Positions 8,110 to 16,139 of a DNA stretch of 56,298 nucleotides are shown here, piece by piece. Position numbers and translations under genes: made by a program. The DNA is from a virus, in IMG/VR virus record IMGVR_UViG_3300027749_000131, positions 1-56,298 of that record. The stretch is one strand, 5' to 3'. The notes below the pieces were generated by a model. That model was given only the letters and a program-made list of their open reading frames with translations, made no database searches and had not been told where the DNA came from. The stretch's first letter is position 1; the number at the start of each line of letters is the position of its first letter.

Positions 8110-9747
8110 ATGCCTACTTTAACTACATTTGGTGGTGGTTCATTAAAAGCTTTTGGTGGAACAAAATATATATTATTAGTTGAAGCACTCAGCTCGCAAT
8201 TATATTCTACTGCGGGAACATATACTTGGGTTGCTCCAGCTGGAGTTACTAGTGTATCTGTAGTTGCAGTTGGTGGCGGTGGCGCTGGCGATGCAAATGC
8301 AAATCCAAATGCGGGCGGTGGCGGAGCTTTAGCATATGTAAATAACGTAACTGTTATTCCTGGAAATTCTTATACTGTAACAGTAGGCGCTGGCGGAACA
8401 TATAATTCTATTTCCCCTGGTGGAAATTCTTCATTTGCGGGTTTTGTAAATGCTGGCGGAGGTCAATCAGGCGCTAGTGGATCATCTGCAGGAGGAACTG
8501 TAATAATAGGAACTGGTGGTGCCGGTGGAACTGGAGCTAGAAATCCTACAGGTTTAAATGGAACAGGCGGAGGTGGTGCTGGAGGGTATTCTGGAGCAGG
8601 CGGTTTAGGTAGCGTTGGCTTTCTTATCACCACTCAGGGGAATGGCGGCGGAGGTGGCGGCGGTTGCGGAGTCGATACCGGTCCAGGAGGAGGTTGGGGG
8701 GGTGGAGGCGTCGGACTTTTTGGCCGAGGCGCAGATGGCAATGCATATTCAGGAAATGTTGGATCATATGGTGGGTCTGGAGGTACTGGATCTATTCAAG
8801 TTACAGGGCATAGGTATAGCGGTATTTACGGCGGTGGTCAAAGTGGTGGGCAAAGCGATCCAGGAGGTTCAGGCGCAGTGAGAATTGTATGGCCTGGAAC
8901 AACAAGACAATTTCCGTTAATTAATGTTGGAGATGATTCTATTCAAACACCTTATATGCTGGCTACTGCGACTGGAGGAACAGTAACAACATCCGGAAAT
9001 TATAAAATTGCTGTATTTAATGGATCAGGTAGTTTTGTTGTAGCAAATACTGGTATTAATAGTACTGAAGGTAATAAAATTGAATATTTAGTTGTTGCAG
9101 GCGGTGGTTCTGGTGGATATTATGCTACTGGTACAAATGGCGAAGGTGGTGGCGGTGCGGGCGGGATGTTGGCCAATACATTAATATTAACTGCTAATAG
9201 TTATACCATAACAGTAGGCGCGGGAGGATCAACCTATTCTAAAGGTAGCAATTCATCTATAGGATCTTTTGTTGTGGCATATGGAGGTGGTTATGGAACA
9301 GGTTTAAACACAGTTATAGCCAATCAAAATGGAGGTTCAGGTGGCGGTGGCGGTTTAAATAACTCAGCAGGAGGAACTGGCATAGCTGGCCAAGGAAATA
9401 ACGGTGGCGCAGGTGGTACTGGTATGAAAAATACAACGCGTAGGGGTGGCGGCGGTGGCGGTGCAGGTGCTGCAGGTGCTGTCGGTAATCCTGCTGGTTT
9501 ATCAAAAGGCGGCGATGGGTTACAATCATCAATAACTGGAACAACAATTTATTATGCAGGTGGCGGTGGCGGTGCAGGTGCTATTTCTGGTACTGGCGGC
9601 TTGGGCGGCGGTGGCGCAGGAGGTGCTAGTGGAGTCTCCGGAGTTGCTGGCTCAGCCAATACTGGCGGCGGTGGCGGTGGAAGTTCAACAGCTACTAGTG
9701 TTGATGGCGGTTCAGGTACAGTAATTATAAAATGGAGATTCCAATAA
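8110..9747 (+). CDS. Glycine-rich tail fibre protein
   Basis: A 545-residue protein with two copies of a glycine-rich domain. Copy one begins at YSTAGTYTWVAPAGVTSVSV (about residue 32) and copy two near EYLVVAGGGSGGYYATG (about residue 325). Both continue into long GGGGAGG runs, as in the polyglycine-II sandwich tips of phage adhesins such as those of T4-like long tail fibres. The start is ATG after a short gap. The final WRFQ-stop overlaps the start of the next gene by one base. Confidence 0.85.
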   Translation: MPTLTTFGGGSLKAFGGTKYILLVEALSSQLYSTAGTYTWVAPAGVTSVSVVAVGGGGAGDANANPNAGGGGALAYVNNVTVIPGNSYTVTVGAGGTYNSISPGGNSSFAGFVNAGGGQSGASGSSAGGTVIIGTGGAGGTGARNPTGLNGTGGGGAGGYSGAGGLGSVGFLITTQGNGGGGGGGCGVDTGPGGGWGGGGVGLFGRGADGNAYSGNVGSYGGSGGTGSIQVTGHRYSGIYGGGQSGGQSDPGGSGAVRIVWPGTTRQFPLINVGDDSIQTPYMLATATGGTVTTSGNYKIAVFNGSGSFVVANTGINSTEGNKIEYLVVAGGGSGGYYATGTNGEGGGGAGGMLANTLILTANSYTITVGAGGSTYSKGSNSSIGSFVVAYGGGYGTGLNTVIANQNGGSGGGGGLNNSAGGTGIAGQGNNGGAGGTGMKNTTRRGGGGGGAGAAGAVGNPAGLSKGGDGLQSSITGTTIYYAGGGGGAGAISGTGGLGGGGAGGASGVSGVAGSANTGGGGGGSSTATSVDGGSGTVIIKWRFQ

Positions 9748-10106
9748 TGGCATATTTTGCGGAATTAGATCAAAATAACACTGTTCTTAGAGTTATTAGC
9801 GTAAATAACGAAATGTTATTAGACGAAAACGGTATTGCACAAGAACAAATAGGTATTGAATTTTGTCAATCATTATTTAATGGCGGTAAATGGTTGCAGA
9901 CTAGTTATAATACTTGGGAAAATAAACACGCATATAACAAAGAACCATTTAGAAAAAATTATGCAGGAATTGGTTATACATATGATGAAATGCGAGATGC
10001 ATTTATTCCGCCAAAATTAGAAGATTTTTATGTATTAGATGAAGAAAAATGCACTTGGTATGATCCACTTTATGAACCATTGACAATAGGAGTTTCCCGT
10101 GTCTGA
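9747..10106 (+). CDS. Conserved phage protein in the fibre block
   Basis: The ATG at 9747 overlaps the preceding stop (TAATG) and has GGAG about ten bases upstream, so it is preferred over the in-frame ATG at 9732. The 119-residue product begins MAYFAELDQNNTVLRVISV and contains WLQTSYNTWENKH and a GIGYTYDEMRDAFIPPK segment. This layout is common in aquatic myophage fibre regions, but the function is unknown. Confidence 0.7.
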   Translation: MAYFAELDQNNTVLRVISVNNEMLLDENGIAQEQIGIEFCQSLFNGGKWLQTSYNTWENKHAYNKEPFRKNYAGIGYTYDEMRDAFIPPKLEDFYVLDEEKCTWYDPLYEPLTIGVSRV

Positions 10107-10464
10107 ACCAATTACTGATATTCAAATTGTAGATAATGTATTTGTGAAAATGTTTAAATTTTTACGAGAAGGAGATACTCATTGCGGGCATTCTCATGTA
10201 TTTGACCACATAACTTTGCTGGCAACTGGTTCTGTTAAAATGATTCATGATAATGGAGAACAGATTTATACTGCTCCACATTTAATTGTAACGCCAAAAG
10301 GAATTGCTCATCAATTTACTGCATTAGAAGCAGGAACAACAATTTGTTGTATTCATGCAATTAGAGATGGAGATGGAGTAGAAGATGTTGCATCTCAGGA
10401 TATAACTCCAGAACAAGCATTTGATTTGCTGACAACGTATGATTTAGCTCATCCAGTAAATTGA
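10099..10464 (+). CDS. Cupin-domain protein
   Basis: A 121-residue protein starting at GTG and overlapping the previous gene by 8 bases. GDTHCGHSHVFDHITLLATG matches cupin motif 1 with several metal-ligand histidines; TPKGIAHQFTALEAG is motif 2. Single-domain cupins bind metals and small sugars or acids. It is a possible sugar-modifying or structural protein; its role is unclear. Confidence 0.75.
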   Translation: MSEPITDIQIVDNVFVKMFKFLREGDTHCGHSHVFDHITLLATGSVKMIHDNGEQIYTAPHLIVTPKGIAHQFTALEAGTTICCIHAIRDGDGVEDVASQDITPEQAFDLLTTYDLAHPVN

Positions 10465-10471
10465 ATGTAAT

Positions 10472-10500
10472 AAAAAAGGGAGCCGAAGCTCCCTTTTTTA
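10472..10500. terminator. Bidirectional terminator
   Basis: GGGAGC-CGAA-GCTCCC is flanked by AAAAAA on the left and TTTTTTT on the right, so it can end transcription from both sides. It sits between convergent genes ending at 10464 (+) and 10504 (-). Confidence 0.9.
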
Positions 10501-10503
10501 TTC

Positions 10504-10947
10504 TTAGTTATCCAGCTGGATAGATAAAGCAGCAGCCGAGAATGTCGGAGCTGCGTCACCATTATTTACTGTTTTCGCAGTAGTTAATGTTCCATAAAAT
10601 AATAAATTACCACCAGAAGCTGCATCATACATACCAAATGCAGTAATAACGCCCCAAGACGCAGTAGGAGCAGGAAATGTAATAGGAGCAATATTATAAG
10701 TTGTTCCAGATGTTCCTGTACTTGCAGTATTTGCAGTAGTTCCCTGTGTTCCAGACCAATTCAATAATGTTGAACCAACTTGTACCCTAGCATAACTTCC
10801 GCCGGAAACTTCAGTTTGTCCTGTATTTGTATCACTTGTTCCAGTTGTTAACAACCCAATCCAAGTGTTTCCAGGTGGTGTATATGTTTGACCTCTAAAA
10901 ACATAATCGATTAATTTATTTTCAAGATAATCGGACATTGCGCTCAT
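10504..10947 (-). CDS. Phage tail-fibre-type structural protein (Gp80-like)
   Basis: A 147-residue protein beginning MSAMSDYLENKLIDYVFRGQ, with TYTPPGNTWIGLLTTGTSD and a beta-rich C-terminus. The YLENKLIDxxFRGQ...TPPxxxxxGLxT pattern is shared by a widespread family of small phage tail-fibre proteins. The start is supported by AGGAG six bases upstream. A TAATAAATA late motif lies about 35 bases upstream. Confidence 0.75.
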   Translation of the reverse strand: MSAMSDYLENKLIDYVFRGQTYTPPGNTWIGLLTTGTSDTNTGQTEVSGGSYARVQVGSTLLNWSGTQGTTANTASTGTSGTTYNIAPITFPAPTASWGVITAFGMYDAASGGNLLFYGTLTTAKTVNNGDAAPTFSAAALSIQLDN

Positions 10948-10981
10948 GTATAACTCCTTATTTATTTGTGAATTTGTATAG

Positions 10982-10990
10982 TATTTATTA
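10982..10990 (-). promoter_or_regulatory. Late-promoter-like motif TAATAAATA
   Basis: Read on the minus strand, TAATAAATACTA lies about 35 bases upstream of the structural gene starting at 10947 and overlaps the stop of the upstream gene. It matches the other late-type motifs in this window. Confidence 0.5.
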
Positions 10991-11497
10991 AGTTGCTTTA
11001 TTTACGGAAATGGAATTGCCTGCAGCAATGTCAATTATATTAAGCCTACCGTATGGCCATGGTGATGTAATATTTGTATAATTTGTATTATTGTTTGCTG
11101 TTGTTACCGCTAAAGTTGCAACATTAATCCAATTAACTTGATTTGTTGAAACTTGAATTAATACATTTGAATTTCCGCCAGTAGAAAATGCTTGTAAAAT
11201 TGCACTTGGGTAATTGGTAAAACTAAATGTAAACGTTTCTTGTGGTCCAGTTAATCCAGATCCATAATTAGGAGTTCTAGCAGCAACTCCTGTGCCATTA
11301 TATTGCGGATTTGCAAAATCAATAACTGCAGTATTTCCTGATACAGAAACAACTTTTGACGCAAATCTTGCATCATTGTTTGTAAAATACAATGTTAAAT
11401 CATTATTGGCAAGTAAATATGGATTTGAGTCGAATATAATAGATGTGTTACTATAACTGTAAACTCCTGTTAAGACTCTAGTTAGTTCTGTTATCAT
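10988..11497 (-). CDS. Putative phage structural protein
   Basis: A 169-residue protein rich in Asn, Thr and aromatic residues, with beta-sandwich character (ETFTFSFTNYPSAILQAFS, NVLIQVSTNQVNWINVATL). The latter segment resembles discoidin-like or fibronectin-type fibre domains. A late-type TATAAATA motif lies upstream. The exact role is unknown. Confidence 0.65.
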   Translation of the reverse strand: MITELTRVLTGVYSYSNTSIIFDSNPYLLANNDLTLYFTNNDARFASKVVSVSGNTAVIDFANPQYNGTGVAARTPNYGSGLTGPQETFTFSFTNYPSAILQAFSTGGNSNVLIQVSTNQVNWINVATLAVTTANNNTNYTNITSPWPYGRLNIIDIAAGNSISVNKAT

Positions 11498-11534
11498 TGT
11501 GAATTATTCCTAATAATATGAGTAATTTTCATAT

Positions 11535-11546
11535 TATTTATAAATA
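11535..11546. promoter_or_regulatory. Overlapping divergent late promoters
   Basis: TATTTATAAATA contains TATAAATA on the plus strand (11539-11546) and on the minus strand (11542-11535). One copy points to the small gene at 11567 (+) and the other to the structural gene starting at 11497 (-). Confidence 0.6.
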
Positions 11547-11566
11547 ATAATAAACGGAGATAATTT

Positions 11567-11737
11567 ATGATAGAGATAATGACGACTTTAGAAGATCGTT
11601 ATAAATTTTTGAAATTAATGTCTTTAGAGGAAAATTACCAGCAATATGTAACAAATACTACTGGCAATTTAAAAGAAGAGAAAAAACTAATAGAAGAATT
11701 ACCTTCTGATGTTGCGTGGATAATGAAATACTTTTAA
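11567..11737 (+). CDS. Small hypothetical protein (56 aa)
   Basis: ATG at 11567 with CGGAGA nine bases upstream and a late-type promoter motif at 11539. The product is helical and acidic (LEDRYKFLKLMSLEENYQQY, then EEKKLIEELPSDVAW). Its end overlaps the stop of the convergent phosphoesterase gene by 4 bases. No family recognised. Confidence 0.6.
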   Translation: MIEIMTTLEDRYKFLKLMSLEENYQQYVTNTTGNLKEEKKLIEELPSDVAWIMKYF

Positions 11738-12609
11738 ATAGAAACGTATGCCAATTTAAAATCATCAGCAATTTCTTCTCTCCCTGCATAACCGCGAGGA
11801 TTAGCTAGAATTTTTGTTTGGCCAATAATATAATCTTGCGGGTGATGAATGTGACCTGAAAACCAAACCAAAATATCTGGTCTATCAATAATAAATTGTT
11901 CTAAATCTGATGCATAAGCTCCATTAAGTAATTCATCATGAACGTAACTTGGGTGAATTGATTTAAATGATGGTGCATGATGTGTTACTACTACCAACTT
12001 GTCAATTGTAGTTGACTTTCTAACCATATCAATCCACGCAACAGTTGCATTAAATTGCGCAACAGCATCTAATGGAGTCCATCTAGCTCTAGCATCTGTT
12101 GGATCCCATAAATCAAAAGCTGTTGACAATCTATTTTCGTCGTTAGAATCAGAATTGTCGGAATTGTAAATAATTCTAAAATCATTCATTGCGTAACTAA
12201 CGCGCTCGATAGTTTCATCATGACAGCTATTCATATCAGTCCATAATGTTGCTCCTAAAAAAGTCACGCCATCAATTACTATGCTTTCTCGTTCAAGGAT
12301 ATGTAAATTTTTAATGTATCCTAGATGCTTTTTCAAATCGTCCAAAGAATCTTTAATGTTATATCGATAGTGTTCGTGGTTACCAAGAACATAAACAATA
12401 TGTTTAAATTCTTTAGAACAATTTATAAAAAAATCATGTATTCTACCATTTTTTCCATACAAAAATTCATCTGAATTATCTGGGTATGAACCAAGTTGGC
12501 TTACTAAACAAATATCCCCAGCTAAAACCAGTACATCAGCTTTTTCTGTGTTTTTTAGTGTAATTTGATCAAACTCCAAATGTAAATCATCGCAGTAAGC
12601 TATTTTCAT
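11734..12609 (-). CDS. Calcineurin-like metallophosphoesterase
   Basis: A 291-residue protein with all metallophosphoesterase blocks in order: CDDLHLEF near the N-terminus, LAGDI at about 30, VLGNHEHYRY at about 95, VVTHHAPS in the second half and FSGHIHHP near the C-terminus. These residues bind two metals. The family hydrolyses phosphomono- or diesters; such phage proteins are often annotated as serine/threonine phosphatases or nucleases of unknown substrate. It forms an early operon with the small membrane protein gene upstream. Confidence 0.85.
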   Translation of the reverse strand: MKIAYCDDLHLEFDQITLKNTEKADVLVLAGDICLVSQLGSYPDNSDEFLYGKNGRIHDFFINCSKEFKHIVYVLGNHEHYRYNIKDSLDDLKKHLGYIKNLHILERESIVIDGVTFLGATLWTDMNSCHDETIERVSYAMNDFRIIYNSDNSDSNDENRLSTAFDLWDPTDARARWTPLDAVAQFNATVAWIDMVRKSTTIDKLVVVTHHAPSFKSIHPSYVHDELLNGAYASDLEQFIIDRPDILVWFSGHIHHPQDYIIGQTKILANPRGYAGREEIADDFKLAYVSI

Positions 12610-12617
12610 ATTCTTCC

Positions 12618-12851
12618 TTATTGGCAGTCATTAGCGCATTTTCTTATTTCTTCAAGAGTATAAACTCTATCGTGTACAATGGTCATTAATCCTATTTTAG
12701 TATTTAAAATTTTAAAATATGAATTTTTTGTTGAGCTGTAAATAGTTACAGATGATATCACAATACCAATAATAAGACCATAAATTGCATAAATTAAATT
12801 GGTTTTGGTTATGTTCAAATCTATTTTTATTTCGGGTAAATTTTTAATCAT
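12618..12851 (-). CDS. Small membrane protein
   Basis: A 77-residue protein when the ATG at 12851 is used; GAGAG lies eight bases upstream. One transmembrane helix (LIYAIYGLIIGIVISSVTIY) is followed by a soluble tail with two cysteines (RKCANDCQ). First gene of an early operon. Function unknown. Confidence 0.65.
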   Translation of the reverse strand: MIKNLPEIKIDLNITKTNLIYAIYGLIIGIVISSVTIYSSTKNSYFKILNTKIGLMTIVHDRVYTLEEIRKCANDCQ

Positions 12852-12886
12852 AATATAAAAGTCTCTCGTCAAATTAGTTACAGCCT

Positions 12887-12915
12887 ATTATAATATATAT
12901 GCTGCAGAATGTCAA
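12887..12915 (-). promoter_or_regulatory. Early sigma70-type promoter
   Basis: Minus strand: AAGTGC then TTGACA (12915-12910), a 17-base spacer and TATAAT (12892-12887). It drives the operon 12851 to 11734 and is a member of the repeated promoter family. Confidence 0.85.
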
Positions 12916-12942
12916 GCACTTTTTCTAAAAAAGTTTTCCAGC

Positions 12943-12950
12943 CTAAATAT
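12943..12950 (+). promoter_or_regulatory. Possible late promoter CTAAATAT
   Basis: CTAAATATAGG, 36 bases before the endolysin start, resembles other late-type motifs (CTAAATAC at 20706 and at 45350 on the minus strand). The assignment is tentative. Confidence 0.35.
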
Positions 12951-12985
12951 AGGTAATGTTAATCAAATAAATATGGAGTTTAAGT

Positions 12986-14023
12986 ATGTTTAGCGGAATA
13001 AAAAACTGGATTGAAGTTGCAAAAACAGTTTCCGAAGTTATAACGGAAAAAAAATTATTAGAAAAAGAAGGAATAACTTCTACAATGGATGACCTTAAAT
13101 CTATTGCAGTAGCAAAAGTTAATCCTGCTCCGGTTGAAGAACCGAAACCTGTTATCGAAGAAGTTAAATCACAACCAGTTGTGGTTAAAACTTCAAAAGT
13201 TGAACAAAAACCTACTGGACCTGTTATGGCAGCTAAAGGCGATCCAAAAGTATTTGAATTACAAAAACAATTAATCGCTAAAGGCGCAAAAATTACTGCT
13301 GATGGTCTTATGGGACCAGCCACTAAAAAAGCTCAACAGCAATTTGCAGAAAAACCTGCTACTTCTGATACAGCTCCAGCTATTTGTCATATAGCATCTG
13401 CAAGTGATTGCATTACTGCTGATTTATTAAAAAAATTATTTCCTACAAATAAAAATTGCGATGCTCTTTGTACGGCTTTATGTACTATCCTACCAAAATA
13501 CGAAATTAACACGCCAAATAGAATTGCAGCTTTCCTAGCTCAATGCGGTCATGAATCAGGTGGATTTACAGTTCTACAAGAAAACTTAAATTATTCAGCT
13601 GAGGGATTAAGAAAAATCTTTCCTTCTAGATTTGCAACAGTGGCTGCTGCTCAACCATATCATAGACAACCGGAAAAAATTGCCAATAAAATTTATTGCG
13701 ATAGAATGGGTAATGGTCCAGAATCTTCAGGCGAAGGATATAAATTTCGTGGACGCGGAGCTATTCAGTTAACAGGCAAAGAAAATTATAGTAATTTTGC
13801 AAAATCAATTGGTAAATCTCTTGATGAAACAGTTGCTTATTGCGAAACATTAGAGGGAGCTATCTGTTCAGCAGCATGGTTCTGGACAACTCGTAAACTT
13901 AATGTGTGCGCTGATTGTGGTGATATTCTTTCTATGACTAAAAAAATAAATGGCGGGACTATTGGATTGGAAGATCGTAAGAAACATTACGAACATGCAT
14001 TGTATGAAATTAAAACGAGTTAA
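12986..14023 (+). CDS. GH19 endolysin with peptidoglycan-binding domain
   Basis: A 345-residue protein. Residues about 86-120 (DPKVFELQKQLIAKGAKITA, then DGLMGPATKKAQQQF) form a PG_binding_1 domain. Residues about 150-340 form a glycoside hydrolase family 19 domain, with CGHESGGF (catalytic Glu190) and GYKFRGRGAIQLTGKENY at 251-268. A Pro/Val/Lys-rich linker precedes the binding domain. The N-terminal 25 residues are amphipathic and not a typical signal peptide. GH19 lysins cleave the glycan strands of peptidoglycan. Three small membrane-protein genes follow directly. Confidence 0.9.
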   Translation: MFSGIKNWIEVAKTVSEVITEKKLLEKEGITSTMDDLKSIAVAKVNPAPVEEPKPVIEEVKSQPVVVKTSKVEQKPTGPVMAAKGDPKVFELQKQLIAKGAKITADGLMGPATKKAQQQFAEKPATSDTAPAICHIASASDCITADLLKKLFPTNKNCDALCTALCTILPKYEINTPNRIAAFLAQCGHESGGFTVLQENLNYSAEGLRKIFPSRFATVAAAQPYHRQPEKIANKIYCDRMGNGPESSGEGYKFRGRGAIQLTGKENYSNFAKSIGKSLDETVAYCETLEGAICSAAWFWTTRKLNVCADCGDILSMTKKINGGTIGLEDRKKHYEHALYEIKTS

Positions 14024-14025
14024 TT

Positions 14026-14319
14026 ATGGACGTTCAAATACCAGCAAATTTTGATTATTTTGGTTTAATAGAAGAGGTTGGATTTCCAATTACTCTTGCT
14101 ATGGTTTGTGGTTGGTTTATTATGCAAGCTATGGAATTGGTATTAGGTAGCGTTGTTAAATCAATTAAAAAATTAACAGGTTTAATTCGTTCAATGGATG
14201 GAAGAGTTCGTCAAATGAATACTGATGTATTAGAATTGGATGGATTAGTTTCTGGTTCGTTAATGGTTGACCCATTACCTGAAAATAGTTATTATACAAT
14301 TAATCAGGAGGATAAATGA
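14026..14319 (+). CDS. Holin-like small membrane protein A
   Basis: A 97-residue protein. LIEEVGFPITLAMVCGWFIM is an N-terminal transmembrane segment like those of YvrJ/BhlA-type small phage membrane proteins. A helical segment follows with heptad-like RQMNTDVLELDGLVSG. It is two bases downstream of the endolysin stop and overlaps the next gene. It shares its layout with the next two genes. Holin or lysis-accessory role inferred. Confidence 0.65.
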   Translation: MDVQIPANFDYFGLIEEVGFPITLAMVCGWFIMQAMELVLGSVVKSIKKLTGLIRSMDGRVRQMNTDVLELDGLVSGSLMVDPLPENSYYTINQEDK

Positions 14320-14600
14320 ATCCGGAATATGTAAAATTTTTTACAGATGTATTGGCTCCGACATTAGCGAGTTGTGTTGCAGGAAGTTTTATTTTTACTG
14401 CATTAAAATTTGTATTAAAAGATGTTATTGCAGCAGTTCATATTTTAGCGATTAGCGTTAAAGCATTAGAAAATAGGGTTAGATCTAGTTCACACGAATT
14501 AATTAAAATAGATGTAACAATTTCTTCAGTTTTAGGTTTACGTCCAGATTTAGAACGTATTTCCAGAGCTGATGGAAAAAATGACGCAAGAAAAGATTAA
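14316..14600 (+). CDS. Holin-like small membrane protein B
   Basis: A 94-residue protein with AGGAGG upstream of the start. LAPTLASCVAGSFIFTALKF is the membrane segment; it is followed by a coiled region (ALENRVRSSSHELIKIDVTI) and SVLGL like its neighbours. It overlaps gene A by 4 bases. Likely arose by duplication and strong divergence. Confidence 0.65.
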   Translation: MNPEYVKFFTDVLAPTLASCVAGSFIFTALKFVLKDVIAAVHILAISVKALENRVRSSSHELIKIDVTISSVLGLRPDLERISRADGKNDARKD

Positions 14601-14612
14601 AAGGAAAAAATT

Positions 14613-14885
14613 ATGGGTGAAATAGGAGATTTAATATCTAAATACGGATTTCCAATTGTAGCAGCAGGTTACATGTTAAAGATGGTAAAATATGTTTGGT
14701 CATATACCATCGATGAAATTAATCCAGTATTAGGGGAAGCAAGTAAAGAGTTGATTGCTCTTATCGATCGTATTAGATTATTAGATAATGATTTACTACG
14801 TTTAACTGCTAAATTAAACACAGTTCTTCAAATGCGAGAACAGCAACAAGATCCAGTAGCAAAAAGAAATAATAGACAGAGATAA
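14613..14885 (+). CDS. Holin-like small membrane protein C
   Basis: A 90-residue protein. DLISKYGFPIVAAGYMLKMV is a membrane segment like that of gene A (shared GFPI). The tail LDNDLLRLTAKLNTVLQMRE parallels the LD-x-x-L tails of A and B. The start follows AAAAGGAAAAAATT. Third of three tandem genes between the lysin and the curli genes. Confidence 0.65.
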   Translation: MGEIGDLISKYGFPIVAAGYMLKMVKYVWSYTIDEINPVLGEASKELIALIDRIRLLDNDLLRLTAKLNTVLQMREQQQDPVAKRNNRQR

Positions 14886-14888
14886 TAT

Positions 14889-15332
14889 ATGAAAAAATAT
14901 TTACAATTATTTTTCATTATGTGTTTTTCAGTAGGAGTTAATGCAACACCATTGACGTTTGAATTTAAAGATCCATCATTTTCAGGAAATGGTTGGTCGG
15001 CTCAGGTTATAACTTTAGAACAAATTGAAGCGCAACGTAAACAAAAAATTAAAGACGATCAATCGGCAGCAATTGCTAAAGCCGAAGTTGCTGCAAATAA
15101 TAGCAATTTATCTAAATTTTTAGTTAATGTTGAATCTAGAATTTATGCTCAATTATCAAAACAATTAACTGATCAACTGTTTTCTGATACAGGAGCAACA
15201 TCAGGGACAATGGATTTCCAAGGAACATCGATTAATTGGATTAAAAGTGCAACTGATGTAACATTAACAATTATGGAAACAAACGGTAATACAACAGATA
15301 TTACTGTGCCAATTGGACAATTTGGATTCTAA
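14889..15332 (+). CDS. csgF: CsgF-like curli assembly protein
   Basis: A 147-residue secreted protein. A Sec signal peptide (KKYLQLFFIMCFSVGVNA) is followed by TPLTFEFKDPSFSGNGW, the conserved N-terminus of mature CsgF, which plugs into the CsgG pore. The middle KFLVNVESRIYAQLSKQLTD matches the helical part and the C-terminus is beta-rich. CsgF couples secretion of curlin through CsgG to surface nucleation. It is directly followed by csgG, as in the bacterial gene set. Confidence 0.85.
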   Translation: MKKYLQLFFIMCFSVGVNATPLTFEFKDPSFSGNGWSAQVITLEQIEAQRKQKIKDDQSAAIAKAEVAANNSNLSKFLVNVESRIYAQLSKQLTDQLFSDTGATSGTMDFQGTSINWIKSATDVTLTIMETNGNTTDITVPIGQFGF

Positions 15333-15333
15333 T

Positions 15334-16128
15334 ATGAAATATATTATTCTATCATTATTTTTATTACTTTCTGGTTGTTCGCAACTTGCTCTAGAATTAG
15401 CAAAAGAAGAACCAGTTTCTGTTAAACCAAGAGCAAATCTATCAGAAAAACTTCCTTTTCTTGAAGGGGATTCAATTCCTATTTCTGTGTACGAATTTAC
15501 CGATAAAACTGGGCAACGTAAACCGTCTGATAAATTAGCTCAATTATCAACAGCTGTTCCACAAGGCGCAGAATCTTTTGTCATTAAAGCTCTACAAGAT
15601 TCAAAAAATTGGTTTAAAGTTGTTGAACGCGTCGGTTTAGATAGTTTAGTTAAAGAACGTCAATTAATTAGAAATCAAAGAGAAGTTTACGAAAAAACTG
15701 AAGCAAAACCATTAACTCCATTGATGGTTAGCGGATTAATAGTAACAGGAAGTATATCTGGTTACGATTCTGACATAAGATCTGGCGGTATTGGTTTACG
15801 ATTATTTAAATTAGGTTTTACTGATGAATATCGTGTAGATAAAATTACTATTTCAATGAGAGTTATCTCAGTTGCAACTGGAGAAGTTTTGTTATCGGTA
15901 ATAACAACAAAAACAATTTATAGTTTTGCCTCAGGTGGCGGAGCTATGATGTTTATTGGAACTGGTAATGTAACTGCTCTTGAAGCGGAAGTTGGTGATG
16001 CTGTTAATGAACCAATCACCGAAGGAGTTAGAGTAGCTATTGAAGATAGTGTTTATTCTATGATACTTGAAGGTGAAAAGAAAGGTCTCTGGAAATTTAA
16101 AAAAGAAATGCAACCATTCCGCATATAA
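15334..16128 (+). CDS. csgG: CsgG-like outer-membrane secretion channel
   Basis: A 264-residue lipoprotein if started at the ATG at 15334; the lipobox is LLSGC. Segments YEFTDKTGQRKPSDKLAQLS, LSTAVPQGAESFVIKALQDS, WFKVVERVGLDSLVKERQLI and GSISGYDSDIRSGGIGLR match CsgG closely, and ISMRVISVATGEVLLSVITT is the transmembrane-barrel region. CsgG forms a nonameric outer-membrane pore. The length agrees with bacterial CsgG (about 277 residues). It lies between csgF and a curlin-like gene. Confidence 0.9.
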   Translation: MKYIILSLFLLLSGCSQLALELAKEEPVSVKPRANLSEKLPFLEGDSIPISVYEFTDKTGQRKPSDKLAQLSTAVPQGAESFVIKALQDSKNWFKVVERVGLDSLVKERQLIRNQREVYEKTEAKPLTPLMVSGLIVTGSISGYDSDIRSGGIGLRLFKLGFTDEYRVDKITISMRVISVATGEVLLSVITTKTIYSFASGGGAMMFIGTGNVTALEAEVGDAVNEPITEGVRVAIEDSVYSMILEGEKKGLWKFKKEMQPFRI

Positions 16129-16139
16129 AGGAAAAATAA

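Noticed and set aside
8615-8881. 88-codon plus-strand ORF inside the Gly-rich fibre gene
   Set aside because: Alternative-frame reading of GGN-rich codons; no start signal.
12943-13323. 126-codon minus-strand ORF
   Set aside because: Antisense to the GH19 endolysin, whose domains are unmistakable.
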